64,000 nucleotides of DNA from Isoetes taiwanensis (GCA_021234155.1 JAJEKV010000026.1:18047556-18111555), one strand, 5' to 3'; shown: positions 48,167 through 58,559, counted from the stretch's first letter. Numbers and translations: made by a program. The notes: generated from the letters alone by a model not told the origin.

Positions 48167-48367
48167 CACACAAGAATTGGATCCCCAGCTTCATATGGAC
48201 GATCTACTTGCAACTGGACTTCATCCCCCACGGCCTTCAACATTGCTTTGCAGCTACTTTTATATGCCAGTAATGGTGGTCCCAAAGGCACCAACACAAA
48301 GCGCCTTGGTAGACTGACGCCCTGAACATATTTCCCGTCATGAAGATTGTAGGTCACGGCCATTACC
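48167..48367 (-). pseudogene. SET-domain protein exon (Rubisco LSMT family), fragment
   Basis: On the minus strand, after an acceptor ATACAG, the exon encodes VMAVTYNLHDGKYVQG, LVPLGPPLLAYKSSCKAMLK, then VQLQVDRPYEAGDPILVW, and ends at TG|GTGAGT. The second half matches the C-terminal SET region of plant Rubisco large-subunit methyltransferase-like proteins, which methylate lysines of plastid proteins. It joins the next exon in correct phase to give the continuous motif VWCGPQPNS. Confidence 0.75.
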
Positions 48368-48561
48368 CTGTATTTCCATATTTAACAAATAGTACAAAGG
48401 TTCTGCAACCTCCTAAATTTTTCGACAGACAGAAATATTTGGACACGACTTAGACTTATACTAAGGTCATTTGAGTGCGCAAGTGCAAATGAACCACACA
48501 TGACAGAACTGCCACAAAAGCCTGTTTGAAGATCTTAAAACTAAAAGCTTCTGAGGGAATG

Positions 48562-48873
48562 TCAAAAGGATATTGCTACAAGAAAATGCCCCAACTCAGT
48601 TTTCAACATGGAAACATCAGAAACGTGATGATCTAGAGACATAAGCCATACTATGTCTAGCTCCTGATACTCACGTTTAATACCCTCCAATCTCTCTAGT
48701 CTTAACTGGACTTCCATGAAAGTACTCATCAAGCTCTTCATGCGACCAGACGGTAAAAGCCCTTCCAAGATATTTGCAAAGAAGAGGTACTCCACATCAA
48801 ATAAAGAAAAAATTTTAAGCTTCAAAGCCAGATGAAGATAGCTATCGATCATGGAGGTTGCCATAACTTGCAT
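48562..48873 (-). other. Open frame upstream of the SET exons, unidentified
   Basis: A 103-codon minus-strand frame contains FDVEYLFFANILEGLLPSGR and MEVQLRLERLEGIKREYQEL. It is likely a former exon of the same captured gene, as it lies in the right orientation 195 bases before the first SET exon, but I cannot assign it to a known part of the family. Confidence 0.3.
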
Positions 48874-49030
48874 TATAAATAGGAAAAGGTGCCAGCATGT
48901 TAGTTTTTTGTCTATGCAATAATTGAATGCTCATATCTACACCATCGCAACAAATACAATGAGATTAGCAGATCCAATATTATGCAAAAGCTTAGATCAA
49001 GAGCAAAAGGGATGGCTACCCCTGCCAGAA

Positions 49031-49105
49031 TGGCTCTTCAATGCTCTAACCTAGCTTCTCTAAGAAGGTAAAAAATGCTCTAACCTAGCTTCTCATAGAT
49101 GTTCT
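49031..49105. repeat. Short tandem duplication of about 42 bases
   Basis: ATGCTCTAACCTAGCTTCTC occurs twice within 75 bases, inside the 4-kb insertion. Confidence 0.7.
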
Positions 49106-49699
49106 TAGATTAAAAGCAGGTTTGAATCCGATTGGGGAAGGCATGCATAGCCTTGGGGGGCAAAAATTGCAATCGACCATTAGACCCGAGTTAAATGATG
49201 CCCATCAAAACCCACGCAAAAGATCAACCTGAAATAGATATTGCCAACAACCGAGGTAATCTCAAGAATGCACGCATGCAAAAATTTCCACAGCTTGATT
49301 TTTAATGCAAACTAGAGCGAAAATGCCCACAAGCGGCGGATGTGTTGCATGACTAAACTCGGTGGTAGATTTTTTATGTGGCGGGGATGAAAAACTTCAA
49401 AACATTACCTCCAAAACACCAAATCCCTTGGCGTTTTTATGGCAGCTTGTTTTAAGGCAAGCAGTTCAAAGCCCTCAAAATAACAAGTAATACTATTATA
49501 GTACATCGAGTCTTAGCGAAGTCTTTGGGGCAGCGAAGAAATCCATCCGGGTTCAAAGCCTAAGTGGAAAATGCATCCCGGACCGTACATCATCCGGCGC
49601 CAAAGCGTATGAAGCGACCCAGCGGTATCACGTACTTTTTTTTTCAAAGAAACCCAGATTCTCTGAAATACATGTGAACCCCCTCCCAGAGATCGGTGA

Positions 49700-50232
49700 T
49701 TACGGTTTATTTTGAACAATCTTGATTTGGTATTTCCTGGAGCTTCTCCTATGGCAAAGATGGTTGGCCTTACCAAAATGTTACATATTGTTCTTAAATC
49801 AGCTGTCCTTGCATACCTCTCATACCTTGAGGTTAGAAGGGTTTTGATCAACATGACTCTTTTGTACGCAGAGGCACCTGACACTAATCTTAAAGCTGCT
49901 TTTGGTAACACAAAACTAGCTGATATTGCCGAGAAAACTCTTAGGCCTATGGCTTTTAGAATGGAACAAATGGCTAAGAAAAAAACGCCTCTTCATAAGA
50001 TTGAAAGTTCCAACAGCAACATCTCGTCGAACTTTTTTTCTCCTAAGCGACCTCCTAGGGTCACTTTGGATCCTAGACTTTCTGGTGGCAGCAATTTGGC
50101 TGTAATTAAGCAGGCAAAACAGGGTGGCAGTCTTCTTACTAATGATGAGTACTCGGTGACTAAGGGAGGTAACAAAGTTATTAACTTGGATGAGATGGAT
50201 GCTACCAAACTGAATTATAGGGATATCACAAG
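49700..50232 (+). CDS. PLE ORF exon before the RT exon, unit 1
   Basis: Open frame LNNLDLVFPGASPMAKMVGL runs through VLAYLSYLEVRRVLINMTLL and AFRMEQMAKKKTPLHKIESS to a basic, Ser/Pro-rich linker (FFSPKRPPRVTLDPRLSGG) and MDATKLNYRDIT. It ends at CACAAG|GTTAGT. Splicing to an AG at 50584 keeps the frame into the RT exon (R|SVIKDCNGK). The stronger-looking acceptor at 50564 would shift the frame. The basic linker before the RT is reminiscent of nucleic-acid-binding segments in PLE N-termini. The 5' end of this exon is lost in the 4-kb insertion junction. Confidence 0.55.
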
Positions 50233-50584
50233 GTTAGTTTTTACCTCCTATTTCCTTCGCTACTTTCCTTTTATTGTTATATTCTTTGAGCTTATTATTC
50301 TTTCCGTTTATTGTAATATTCTTTGTGCTTGTTTATCTTTTCTCTTATTACTGTATTTCTCCATTACTCTCCTTTGTCCTCCAAGGGTTTTTATGAAAAG
50401 AGTTTTCCCTTGGAGTGATATAATTGATTCCAAAGAACTTTTATTCCTATGGATAATTGGTTTATCCTTTTTCTACCTTAGTTGGCTTCTGGGCCCCTAT
50501 GGTTCCCTTTTGTTTAAGTTTTTTCCTCTCTTTTTCGTATTCTGAAATCCAGTTAATTTTTTAGGATCTGAACCAAATCTCAAG

Positions 50585-52619
50585 GTCGGTGATTAAAGAC
50601 TGCAATGGTAAAAGACATTTGGTCTCTACCAAAAATAAGTCCAAGAGTAAAGTGGTACACAGTACCTTCTTCTCCAAGTCTTTGGAAAAGTTTAATATTA
50701 GAGACATCTTCAAAGTCGTCCTGTCAGATTCTCTACCTCTAATTGCCAATGAACTTTTGGAAAATACTCTGTTTGGTTGGAGATATGTGGATCAATTAAG
50801 AGATAAATTATACAAGCCATTTGAGGTGTTTGCTGATGGCTTTCCGAAAAAATGTCCTTGCAAAAATCCAAGCTTGGCTAGATTTATTGACCCTGCCATT
50901 GGCCATATTCGTACCATGGATTTGGAAATTATACATTGTCCTAAACTAAGGATTGGCTTATCTTTTGGATTGAATCATATTCCTGATAATGCTCTTTCTG
51001 TTGATAAGTTCTTGGTTGACTTCAAAGCCACCATTGAGTAGTTCTTTTCCATTCATCGATACAGCCTGTTACATCTTTCTGAGCTGGAGATTTTGACCAT
51101 TAAGGACAATTTGTTTAACCTTGCAAAACGCAGAATTACGGCATTCAAAAACAGTCTGGAACATAAAAGGTTCTTATGGGATGATGGTAATGTGAAGAAA
51201 AATGTATTATAGTTACTGAAAAACTTGTACATTTCTGAAGTTGACAAAGCTGGTAATAATCCTTCTTTTATCTGCCAATACCATATTAGGGAAATGGCAT
51301 TCATCAGACTTTCCAGTTCAGACTTTGAGGCCATTTCTACTAGTCCTGCTGATATTAAAGCAAAATGTTCATATGATATTTCTAGCTTCTTGGGATTACA
51401 GTTACCTCTTAGCAACAGATTACCGTATCTCATGGGGATTTTTAAGGCCCACAAAGGTGAATATAGGTGACTGACTAATGCACATGGCACCATCTTTACG
51501 GAAGTCTCAGACTTGATCACTGCTATTTTGAGTAATTTTGTGGAGATTTGGCCTGCAATCTGCCATTGGAACACAGCAGAAATTACACTGTGGATGGGAA
51601 GTAAGGTAAACCCCTGTTGTCTTATTAATTCTTCATTTAACTTTGTCCTCAATCTGCCTTCCAAGATTTTCAATGTGTTCTCCATTGATATTACTAAATG
51701 CTATGAAAATATCCCTCTTGAGGGACATGCGGGTATTGTGGAAGTGATCAATGATGTGGCTTATCTTGTATGGGATTATATGCCCCACAAAGCTCCCCTG
51801 TCTAAATTAGTTGTTACTAGCTTTGCTGGTTCTTACAAAGTCAAGTGGAGAAAGTTTATTGAGGGATCTTCGATTGGCTGGGTAGTTACGAAACATGAAT
51901 TTTGCAAAATCAACAGTTGGCTGCTTTCCCATTGCTTTCTTCAAATGGGTTCTCAGATTTGGAGACAAAAGAAGGGTATTCCCATGGGTTTTTCAAGTAG
52001 TCCTGCCTGGTGGAACTTATATCTGGCCTGGTTTGAACTCAGGTTCATTTCTAGGTTAGCAAAATTGAACAGATTTAATGATATTGCTAGGTTCCAATAT
52101 TCCTCGAGAAATAATGATGATCTTTGTGTTATTAATGGTGGTGATCTCCAACTCTTCTTTTCTCCTGATTCGGACTGTTCTATTTACAATATGACCCTCT
52201 TAGAGATAAAGGATGAAACGGTATACAGGAGAGATTGTAGACTTGGTACCAGTATTAATTTTCTTAATGTCTCCATCCATGTGTTGGGCCCAAATAATGG
52301 GCTGTTCCAATACTCCAGATATGACAAAAGGAGGAAGTTAAACTTCAAAGTTAATAGATTTATCAAAGCTGCTGGGTGTAGACCCTATGGCCAATCTTCT
52401 AAAGTCATCGTTTCTCAGATTTTACCCTTTGTTTATGCACATTCTAGTTGTCTAGCCGCGGCTGAAGACATATCAGATCTTATAAGTGCTTTCTGCAATA
52501 ATGGGTTTCAAAAGATGGACATCATCAAAATTGTCCTGAATACTCTCAAGGTGAACAACTTTCCTGGTTTACCCTTTGACATTGAGGATTTGTCCCGTAT
52601 TCTCAAAAAAATACTGTAA
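50585..52619 (+). pseudogene. Penelope-like reverse transcriptase with three in-frame stops
   Basis: One frame runs 678 codons, broken only by TAG 51039, TAG 51210 and TGA 51468. In order: LPLIANELLENTLFGWRYVD; FPKKCPCKNPSLARFIDPAI and GHIRTMDLEII (PLE N-terminal motifs); SEVDKAGNNPSFICQYH, the DKA/DKG motif diagnostic of PLEs (51243); LPYLMGIFKAHKGEYR (motif 2); FSIDITKCYENIP with the motif A aspartate at 51687; KKGIPMGFSSSPAWWNLYLA (motif B); RNNDDLCVI with the motif C aspartates at 52116-52121; INFLNVSIHV (motif D/E); then a thumb ending ILKKIL. The frame stops there, without a GIY-YIG domain. The residue before DD is Asn, where most RTs have an aromatic or hydrophobic x in YxDD; this may be family-specific or damage. 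Catalytic aspartates are kept, so the copy is recently dead. Confidence 0.85.
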
Positions 52620-52671
52620 GTCCATCTCTTTAAGTCTGTTCATGTTTGTTCTTTTTTGTCTTTGACGGGTT

Positions 52672-52708
52672 GGGTAGGGTCCCTGTGTTGCAACAGGGCC
52701 CTGCCCTC
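52672..52708 (+). other. Hairpin in the PLE 3' untranslated region
   Basis: GTAGGGTCCCTGT, loop GTTGCA, then ACAGGGCCCTGCC: a 10-11 bp stem with a single bulge, 55 bases after the RT stop. It could be a recognition structure for the element's own RT or a transcript-end structure. Confidence 0.55.
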
Positions 52709-52780
52709 TCTGTTGCAATATTTCTTGTCTTTTTTACTGTTAGGGACCTCCCAAGCTGAGGTAGGAGGAAGGGTTTTTTT

Positions 52781-53903
52781 ATGTTCTTCCTTTAATAGGT
52801 TTATGTGTCTTTCCAGCAATTCTGTAAACGTAAAGTCCCTAATTGTTTTCAACCATTGGTGCTTTTGGGCTCTTTTCCTTTAAGCTTTAACTTATTACAA
52901 CCTTTTGTTTTTAATATTTCTCTTTTGTTTATCTGTTTAACCTAATTTTTTCGTCCCAACTAAACCTTTGCGACCAGTTGGCTTATTGTCTCCGATCTTG
53001 TTAGATTAGGGTTTGTTTCTCTCTGTCACGATTCATCCTGATGGACGGAGACGTCTTCTTACGCCCTTGGGCCGCCATGTACTGGCAAGATTGTGGTTAT
53101 GAACTGAATGGCTGGATCTGTGTTTGCAAAAGCAGGATAGGGTTCTTCTGTGAGTATTTATACTTCCTTAGGCTAACATGGATGTCCCCTTCTCCGTGTG
53201 ATGGCGCTGCTATTGCATTAGACCCTTGGTTGCTTCTGTTTATGGGAAGGAAGAAAGGTGGCTTGAACAAAGCCACCATTCTAAGATTACAAGAAGAGAA
53301 GAAGATGGCTGAGAAAAGAAATAATCTATTTGACTTTCATAAGCCTGCTAAGGCTAGAAATATCCCTGGTGCCAATGCTTTACCTGTGCTGGAAGGAGAA
53401 GGCAGCTCTATCTTAGCTGCGCAGATGTCGATTCCCATAGCTTTGGATCCTGTGGTTAGTGCTCAAATGAGGATTAATTCTGATGTTCTGCTAAACTCTG
53501 AAGCCCCTGCTGTTCCTGATGGTGCCCTAATGAATTCGTCTAGGCCAGCTGTCGAACCATCTCAGGTTTTATTTTTTTATTTGTTTTCTGGATTTGTCTT
53601 CTTTATGCCTACTTATCCTTTGCTCTGTTCTTTAATTCTCTCCTGTAATGGCCTTCTTGTTTAAAGTAGTCTAGTTGTTTTTAGGTGTTCTTCTCTCTAA
53701 TTTTTTCTGTTAGCCAGCTCTAGATTTGTTCTTCTTTGGGCAAGTTACATTTTACTTTTTGTGCCTCTTTCTCACTTGTTTCTTGTGTTCTCTTTGTTAT
53801 TTATGTATATTTCCTTAGATTTGTACTGATGTCCTTGGTTTAGTTCTAGTTAATTCCCTTATTCCCCTTGTCCACACCTCTGATGTGTCATATCTTTTTG
53901 GGT
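52781..53903 (+). repeat. PLE unit 2, first part of pseudo-LTR copy 2
   Basis: Matches 41154-42280 of unit 1 nearly base for base and starts directly after the unit 1 3' end (GGTTTTTTT|ATGTTCTTCC). It is interrupted at TCATATCTTTTT by a 6.9-kb insertion and resumes at 60814 with TTTCTGTAACTCC. Confidence 0.9.
53041..53565 (+). CDS. PLE ORF exon 1, unit 2 (open version)
   Basis: The frame is open from an ATG at 53041 (MDGDVFLRPWAAMYWQDCGY) through the second Met at 53242 (MGRKKGGLNKATIL) to the CATCTCAG|GT donor. In unit 1 the same frame is closed by TGA where this copy has TGG (DPWLLLF). Either Met could be used; 53242 gives a basic start like many retroelement ORFs, and the upstream part may be leader. 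The exon cannot yield an RT here because unit 2 ends within intron 1. Confidence 0.6.
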
Positions 53904-53936
53904 TGCCCCTAGGGGGGCAATCCCTTGTTTATGTGG

Positions 53937-53990
53937 GTTTTTGGCATATTCATGGTATATGCTAGCATATACCTAGAATATGCCAAAAAC
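53937..53990. repeat. 54-bp near-perfect palindrome
   Basis: Centred on GCTAGC at 53961-53966. 25 of 27 base pairs match, with arms GTTTTTGGCATATTC and GAATATGCCAAAAAC. Directly left of it lies a second smaller inverted repeat, GGGTTGCCCC/GGGGCAATCCC (53900-53924). Both sit at the left edge of the 6.9-kb insertion. Confidence 0.9.
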
Positions 53991-56006
53991 TGCTAAAAAC
54001 CTGTTGTAAGCTGTAAATGCTAGGTCATCCCCATTTGCCCGGTAATTTCTTTGTGTGCATCTGCGGCTAACCTAAGTTTGGATGCATGGAGGCCATGCGG
54101 GAATGATGCAACTCCTACGATCCGGCATTTGCCTCGTTTCCCAACAGACCGAGTCAGGGTTTTTTCTTGCTTCATTTTCTGCTAACTATTTTCCAGGAGG
54201 TTTGATCGGCGCCAGTTAGCTGTGGTTTCCATGGCTAGCTTGTTTTGTCTCTCCCCTCACGAAGGCTATGGTGGCATTTCCTCTTTGGATAAGTAAGAAT
54301 TCAAGCATCACTATTTTAGTGTTTAACCTAAGAAGGATCATTTAAATGCGGACCTCTAAAGATCGTAGGCTGTCGGGGAGTTGTCGGATCTATTTGCAAC
54401 ATGCCCAAATAGATACCACGGCCCACAATCCTGGATAATTTGGGACGAGAGAACAAAATTTTTTAAAAGCTTTTCGACCTTAGTTTATGACCAGGAGGAA
54501 GAATGGTATTCAATCAAGTCCACGGTTCTTCGAAATCACGAGCTTTTAAGATATTACGTTCCTGTTCTTCAAGATAAATTTTGGTAGTTTTGAGGACCTT
54601 GGTGATTATGGCAGCATCTTTTGGATGAAGATTATGGCAGCATCTTTTGGATAAACCACGGTACACTTTTTCTTGCTAGCTCGAATGTTTTTCTTATATT
54701 CCTTGCATTTGTGACACTTTTAAGGCCCTTATAGAAGGGATCTCTTTGTCAACCCGGACTTGGATATTTGAGGCCTCCATTTTTCTTCTATGTTTGGTTC
54801 TCAACCTTATTTACTTTGTCATTCCACAGCCATGATTGGCAAACCGCATCCAGATCTTATGGATCATTTTGGCATGATTTGTTTTGATGCATTTACGGAA
54901 TATTATATCTGTAGTTTCTAGGCGACCGCCGATGCTTGAAAGATGTTGCGGTTGTCTTGCAAAAATGCATGGAGGTCGTTCGCGGATCTCATTTCTAACT
55001 TTGTAGCAGATGGTTGGGATGGATCTGCGAAACATCAAGATATAAGAAAAAGTAGTTTGTTGTAGTGCAAAAGCACGGAGGACTTTGCGGTGCAGCTCTT
55101 ATTTGATGAGTGCTAGTGTGCCTTACAAATCAGGGAATAAGGCAACAAGGATAGCGATGGGCTGCATGAAGCTTGACAAGAGGAAGAGGCAGTTGTCTCT
55201 AGCTTGTGTATCATATACCAATTTGTAAATAGTGCTTGTGTTATTGTGCTTCTTTGGCGGCGCTGATAGTGTAGTTAAGTAAGTTTCGTTTCCTGTCAAT
55301 TCAAGAGTCATGTATAGATCGAAACATAGACATAGCATACTGGATATTTGTAGTTCACTTAATGATCTGAGGGATTGGAAAAATTGAGATATGGAGTTAT
55401 TATGCCACTAACTGGCTTAAGATGAGGACCATGGGGATTGTGGAAAAATGATAATTTGTCTTTGAGCGTGGGCAAAGGGATGTGGAGAATTAGGGATAGC
55501 CTTTTTATAATAAGCAAATGAGCATTGCAGGTTTTGTTGGGAGAGAAAGCCAAACTATGTTTGGGGGAAAGCCAAATTACGGCATGCCGGAGAGATAAAG
55601 CAACAAATTATGGCAGTGAATGGACAACATTGTTATGTGTTGGTAGCCCATTTAAGATGTCTAGAGGTTAAGAGGCATGCTAGGTGATTAAGCAATTTGG
55701 TGAAAAAAGATGTGTTAGGAAGGAATTTACAAGATATACCAACGTAATGCTATGTGGGATGTTTGTTATGGTTGAGAGGTGGGATTGATGCCGTTCTGGG
55801 ATAATGAAATATAAAGAAGGGGAAGTGAAAAAGTGTTTTCATCAATGTCGGCCAAAATCTTATGCTTTATAGGATGTTAACGTACCATATAGACCTAACT
55901 ATTCCTAAGGATTTTGTATTTAAGTGTCTAGCTGCATTATGTTTGTAAGCTCAATTTTGTCCAATCATAACATATGAATATTTGTTTCTTTTTGTACACT
56001 GGCAGA
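53991..56006. other. Left part of the 6.9-kb insertion, no gene recognised
   Basis: A 68-codon plus-strand frame at 54381-54587 (containing YHGPQSWIIWDERTKFFKSF) is the only coding-like piece, and I cannot place it. GATTATGGCAGCATCTTTTGGAT is tandemly doubled at about 54606-54652. The rest is AT-rich and featureless to me. Confidence 0.4.
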
Positions 56007-57640
56007 TGCATGGAGTTAATGAGAATACGCAAGCATCCCACTTCTTCATCACCGCTCTGCTACAGGTTTTCCAATCCCTATTAAATTCATGCATTCAAGA
56101 AGCGCAACATATAATTTGCTATTGCTCTGAGACTTTTGAACTCTTGTGTGCAACTCTGGAATTGCCTGATATGCTTAAGGACACAATTAAAGATTCACCA
56201 AGTAACAGGCATGTTGCATACCCCAAGAGAAGGTTGCAGGTTTCATCTTCGCTGCTTAGTCGATCTTATCAGGGTTATGTTGTCCCTCCAAGCCCAGGCA
56301 TCATAAAGGGTGTTTGTCAAAATATTCAACTGGAAAATAATAATACCGTGGCTAATGGCTGTCTTCCAATGTCGGAAGCACCTTCAGAGACTGATAAAAA
56401 ACATGTAGGGCTATCAAGGACAAAATTTACTAGGAAATTGAGAGTTCTTTGCCAGAAAAATAATTGTACATGCTTCAAATATGAGGATCTTGAAAAAGCA
56501 ACATGTAAGTTTTCTTTAGGTACTACTCTCTCTTATCCTAAGCGCGTATGTCTTTAGGACCTAGCTCACTATATGAACATGGTTTTATGTTGCCGGAAAA
56601 ATCTTGTTGGAACCCGGAGGATCTGATAAAGTGTATGGGGGTATATTAAATGATGGGAAGGTAGTGGCTGTTAAATGCTTGAATGAAGGTGCTTGGAGCG
56701 AGCGAAGAGCTCGGCCAGTAGAAATTCTCAATTACTTTAAGCCACCCTAATATTGTGAATTTACTTGGTTCTTGTGTGGATGAAAGAAGCCGATTCTAGT
56801 GTCTGACTTGTCCTCTAATGGGAACCTGGAAGAGAATCTTTATGGTAAGAATTCTTGAAAAGCATTCATTGCATGCTCCACATTGCAACATCGTTTTACT
56901 TCATATTTTGCGGGGGAAAGATCTCAAATTCGGTGTTGCCTTGGGAAGCAAGATTTAGAATTGCGGTGGATCTTTGCCAAAATTTCTGCTATTTGCATGA
57001 CTCTTGTCCACGACCAATTATTCATAGAGTTGTGAAATCGACAAATATTCTTTTTTCAGCAGATTTTCAGGCTCAGGTTGGTAAATATAATCGAGAAATG
57101 CTAAAGATGAACACCACTGATGATGCTAGTGCATTCAGATATCTGACTTTAGACTTGCAAAGTGGGCTCCATCAAATTCATCCCATATTACATGCCCATA
57201 TGTTGTTGGAACTCTAGGGTATAAACACTAATAACCTTTATCTACAAAATGACATCTCACACATACTAATTCATTTGTTTACAATCTCAAATACAGGTAC
57301 CTGAATATTTCATGTTTAGGAAAATAAATGAGAAAACGTACGTATACTCATTTGGTGTAGTGTTGCTGCAGCTTATAACTAGAAGACAACCAATCGATGT
57401 GTCTAAGCCTGAAGGACAAGAGAATTTAGTGGCATGGGTAGGGAAGATTTGCAAATATGTTTCCAGAAGCTGACCCTTCCTAATGTTGGAGTTTCAGAGT
57501 AGACCATTGCTTGAGGCATAAAATATGGGGGAGCTTATTGATCCTCAACTAAAGAGCCAATACAATGGCATTGAAATGAAAAACATGACCGATTCTGCGG
57601 CCGATTGTTTGTTTTTGCCCGACCATCTCGATTTGGTTCT
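56007..57640 (+). pseudogene. Receptor-like cytoplasmic kinase pseudogene (RLCK VI-like)
   Basis: An opening block (56007-56505) ends in NCTCFKYEDLEKATCKFS, the usual lead-in to plant receptor-like kinase domains. Kinase pieces follow in shifting frames: GILNDGKVVAVKCLNEG (VAVK lysine, about 56650), HPNIVNLLGSCVDE (about 56742), SNGNLEENLYG, WEARFRIAVDLCQNFCYLHD, RPIIHRVVKSTNILFSADFQ (57010), ISDFRLAKWAPSNSSHIT (57138), VVGTLGY, and after an intron ending ATACAG, VPEYFMFRKINEKTYVYSFG and RRQPIDVSKPEGQENLVAW. HRD reads HRV and DFG reads DFR, so catalysis would fail even without the frameshifts. Motif wording is closest to the USP-type RLCK VI kinases. Introns are retained, so it came as genomic DNA, not from mRNA. 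Confidence 0.85.
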
Positions 57641-57785
57641 AGAATAAGCAGGGTAGGCTTACTAAATGAAACAAATTATGCGTTATCAAACAACCTTTTA
57701 TAAAATTCCATCTAAATTGTGAAAATTCACCAAAACATTGTTTTTAGGTGAAATTGTTGGTTGGAGAACAAAATGGCTTGCAATG
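57641..57785. other. Unassigned spacer
   Basis: AT-rich; no feature is recognised between the kinase pseudogene and the duplicated GC-rich block. Confidence 0.3.
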
Positions 57786-57789
57786 GCCT

Positions 57790-58510
57790 GCAACAAAATG
57801 CAGATCGATCCGACGGATCGCGATTCTCGAGCCAGACGAGCATGCAAGAGTTGCATGCGTTGCCTGCGATGCATTGCATGCATTTCGACCTCTCATCGGT
57901 TAGGGGATCGCTATTTCTTCTGCATTAGCCTTGACTTCTCATGGCTTTCTCTTAAGCCCGGCGGTTTTGAGTTATGTTCTATGCTCTCATGCGGAGGGGG
58001 GCTTCCTCTTGCATGGGTTGACCTTCGTGGCATTTCCTATCATTCTTGTTTCTCTTGACCTGACCTTTCTGGCGTATCCCTTCTGGCGTTTCTTATCGTT
58101 CTCGGTTCTCTTCTACCTTGGCTGCGTTGACCTTTCTGGCGCATCCCTTCTGGCGTTTCCTATCTTTCTCGTTATCTCTTCCTATCCTTCTCGTCTAAGC
58201 TTCTACCTCGGCATTCCTCCACTATGGGGCAATTCTTGAGCCTTCATCTCGGATCGGCCGGAAGTTCTCTTCTTCGAGGCGTTGTTGTGTCATGCGAGTC
58301 GCGGCTCGAATCTTGGTCGATCCGGCGGATCGCGATTCTCGAGCGGGACGAACATCCCACAAGAGTTGCATCGTTGCCTGCATGCATTGCATGCATTTGA
58401 ACCTCTCATCGGTTAGGGGATCGCTATTTCTTCACGCATTAAGCCTTGACTTCTCGCCGGCGCTTTCTCTTCGCCAAGCAGATGTTCGAGGTTATGTTCT
58501 ATGCTCTCCC
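57790..58510. repeat. Direct repeat of about 190 bases flanking a CTGGCG/TTCT minisatellite
   Basis: 57797-57990 and 58317-58510 share GGATCGCGATTCTCGAG, AAGAGTTGCAT, GCATTGCATGCATTT, ACCTCTCATCGGTTAGGGGA, TCGCTATTTCTTC and TTATGTTCTATGCTCTC in the same order. Between them, 58050-58200 repeats CCTTTCTGGCGTATCCCTTC-type units. The spacing is like the two ends of a very short retroelement, but the repeats lack TG/CA termini. Confidence 0.7.
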
Positions 58511-58559
58511 TCCCTCCCTCCCCCCTTAAGTATTTTGTTTATATATGTTGTTAGCGTGG

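Larger units (their letters stand above)
45719..49683. mobile_element. 4-kb insertion in PLE unit 1 carrying SET-domain gene exons; possible TIR element
   Basis: PLE coding sequence stops at about 45715 and resumes at about 49700. The inserted segment begins GGGGGTTCACCTCTAT (45719) and ends with the inverted ATACATGTGAACCCCC (to 49683), giving a 10-base perfect, 16-base imperfect inverted repeat exactly at the junctions. That suggests a DNA transposon that captured host exons, but I see no transposase and no clear target duplication. The interior holds minus-strand SET-protein exons (47834-48367) and mostly non-coding AT-rich sequence. Confidence 0.5.
41154..52780 (+). mobile_element. Penelope-like retroelement (PLE), unit 1, intron-containing, with nested insertions
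   Basis: The unit is 11.6 kb. Its first 2.98 kb (41154-44132) recurs at 52781-62824, so unit 2 starts exactly where unit 1 ends. Such head-to-tail joining, which produces pseudo-LTRs, is characteristic of PLEs. The coding region runs through exon 1 (41606-41929), exon 2 (44234-44647), further exons (45191-45715 and about 49700-50232) and a reverse transcriptase block (about 50585-52619). Retained introns are also a known PLE trait. No GIY-YIG endonuclease follows the RT, so it resembles the endonuclease-deficient PLE group described from rotifers, fungi and some plants. Two insertions (about 44655-45113 and 45719-49683) and several stop codons make this copy inactive. Confidence 0.75.

Noticed and set aside
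51210-51470. Stop codons repaired by RNA editing
   Set aside because: Fern-type U-to-C editing acts in organelles; this is a nuclear transposon, so simple decay is the better explanation.
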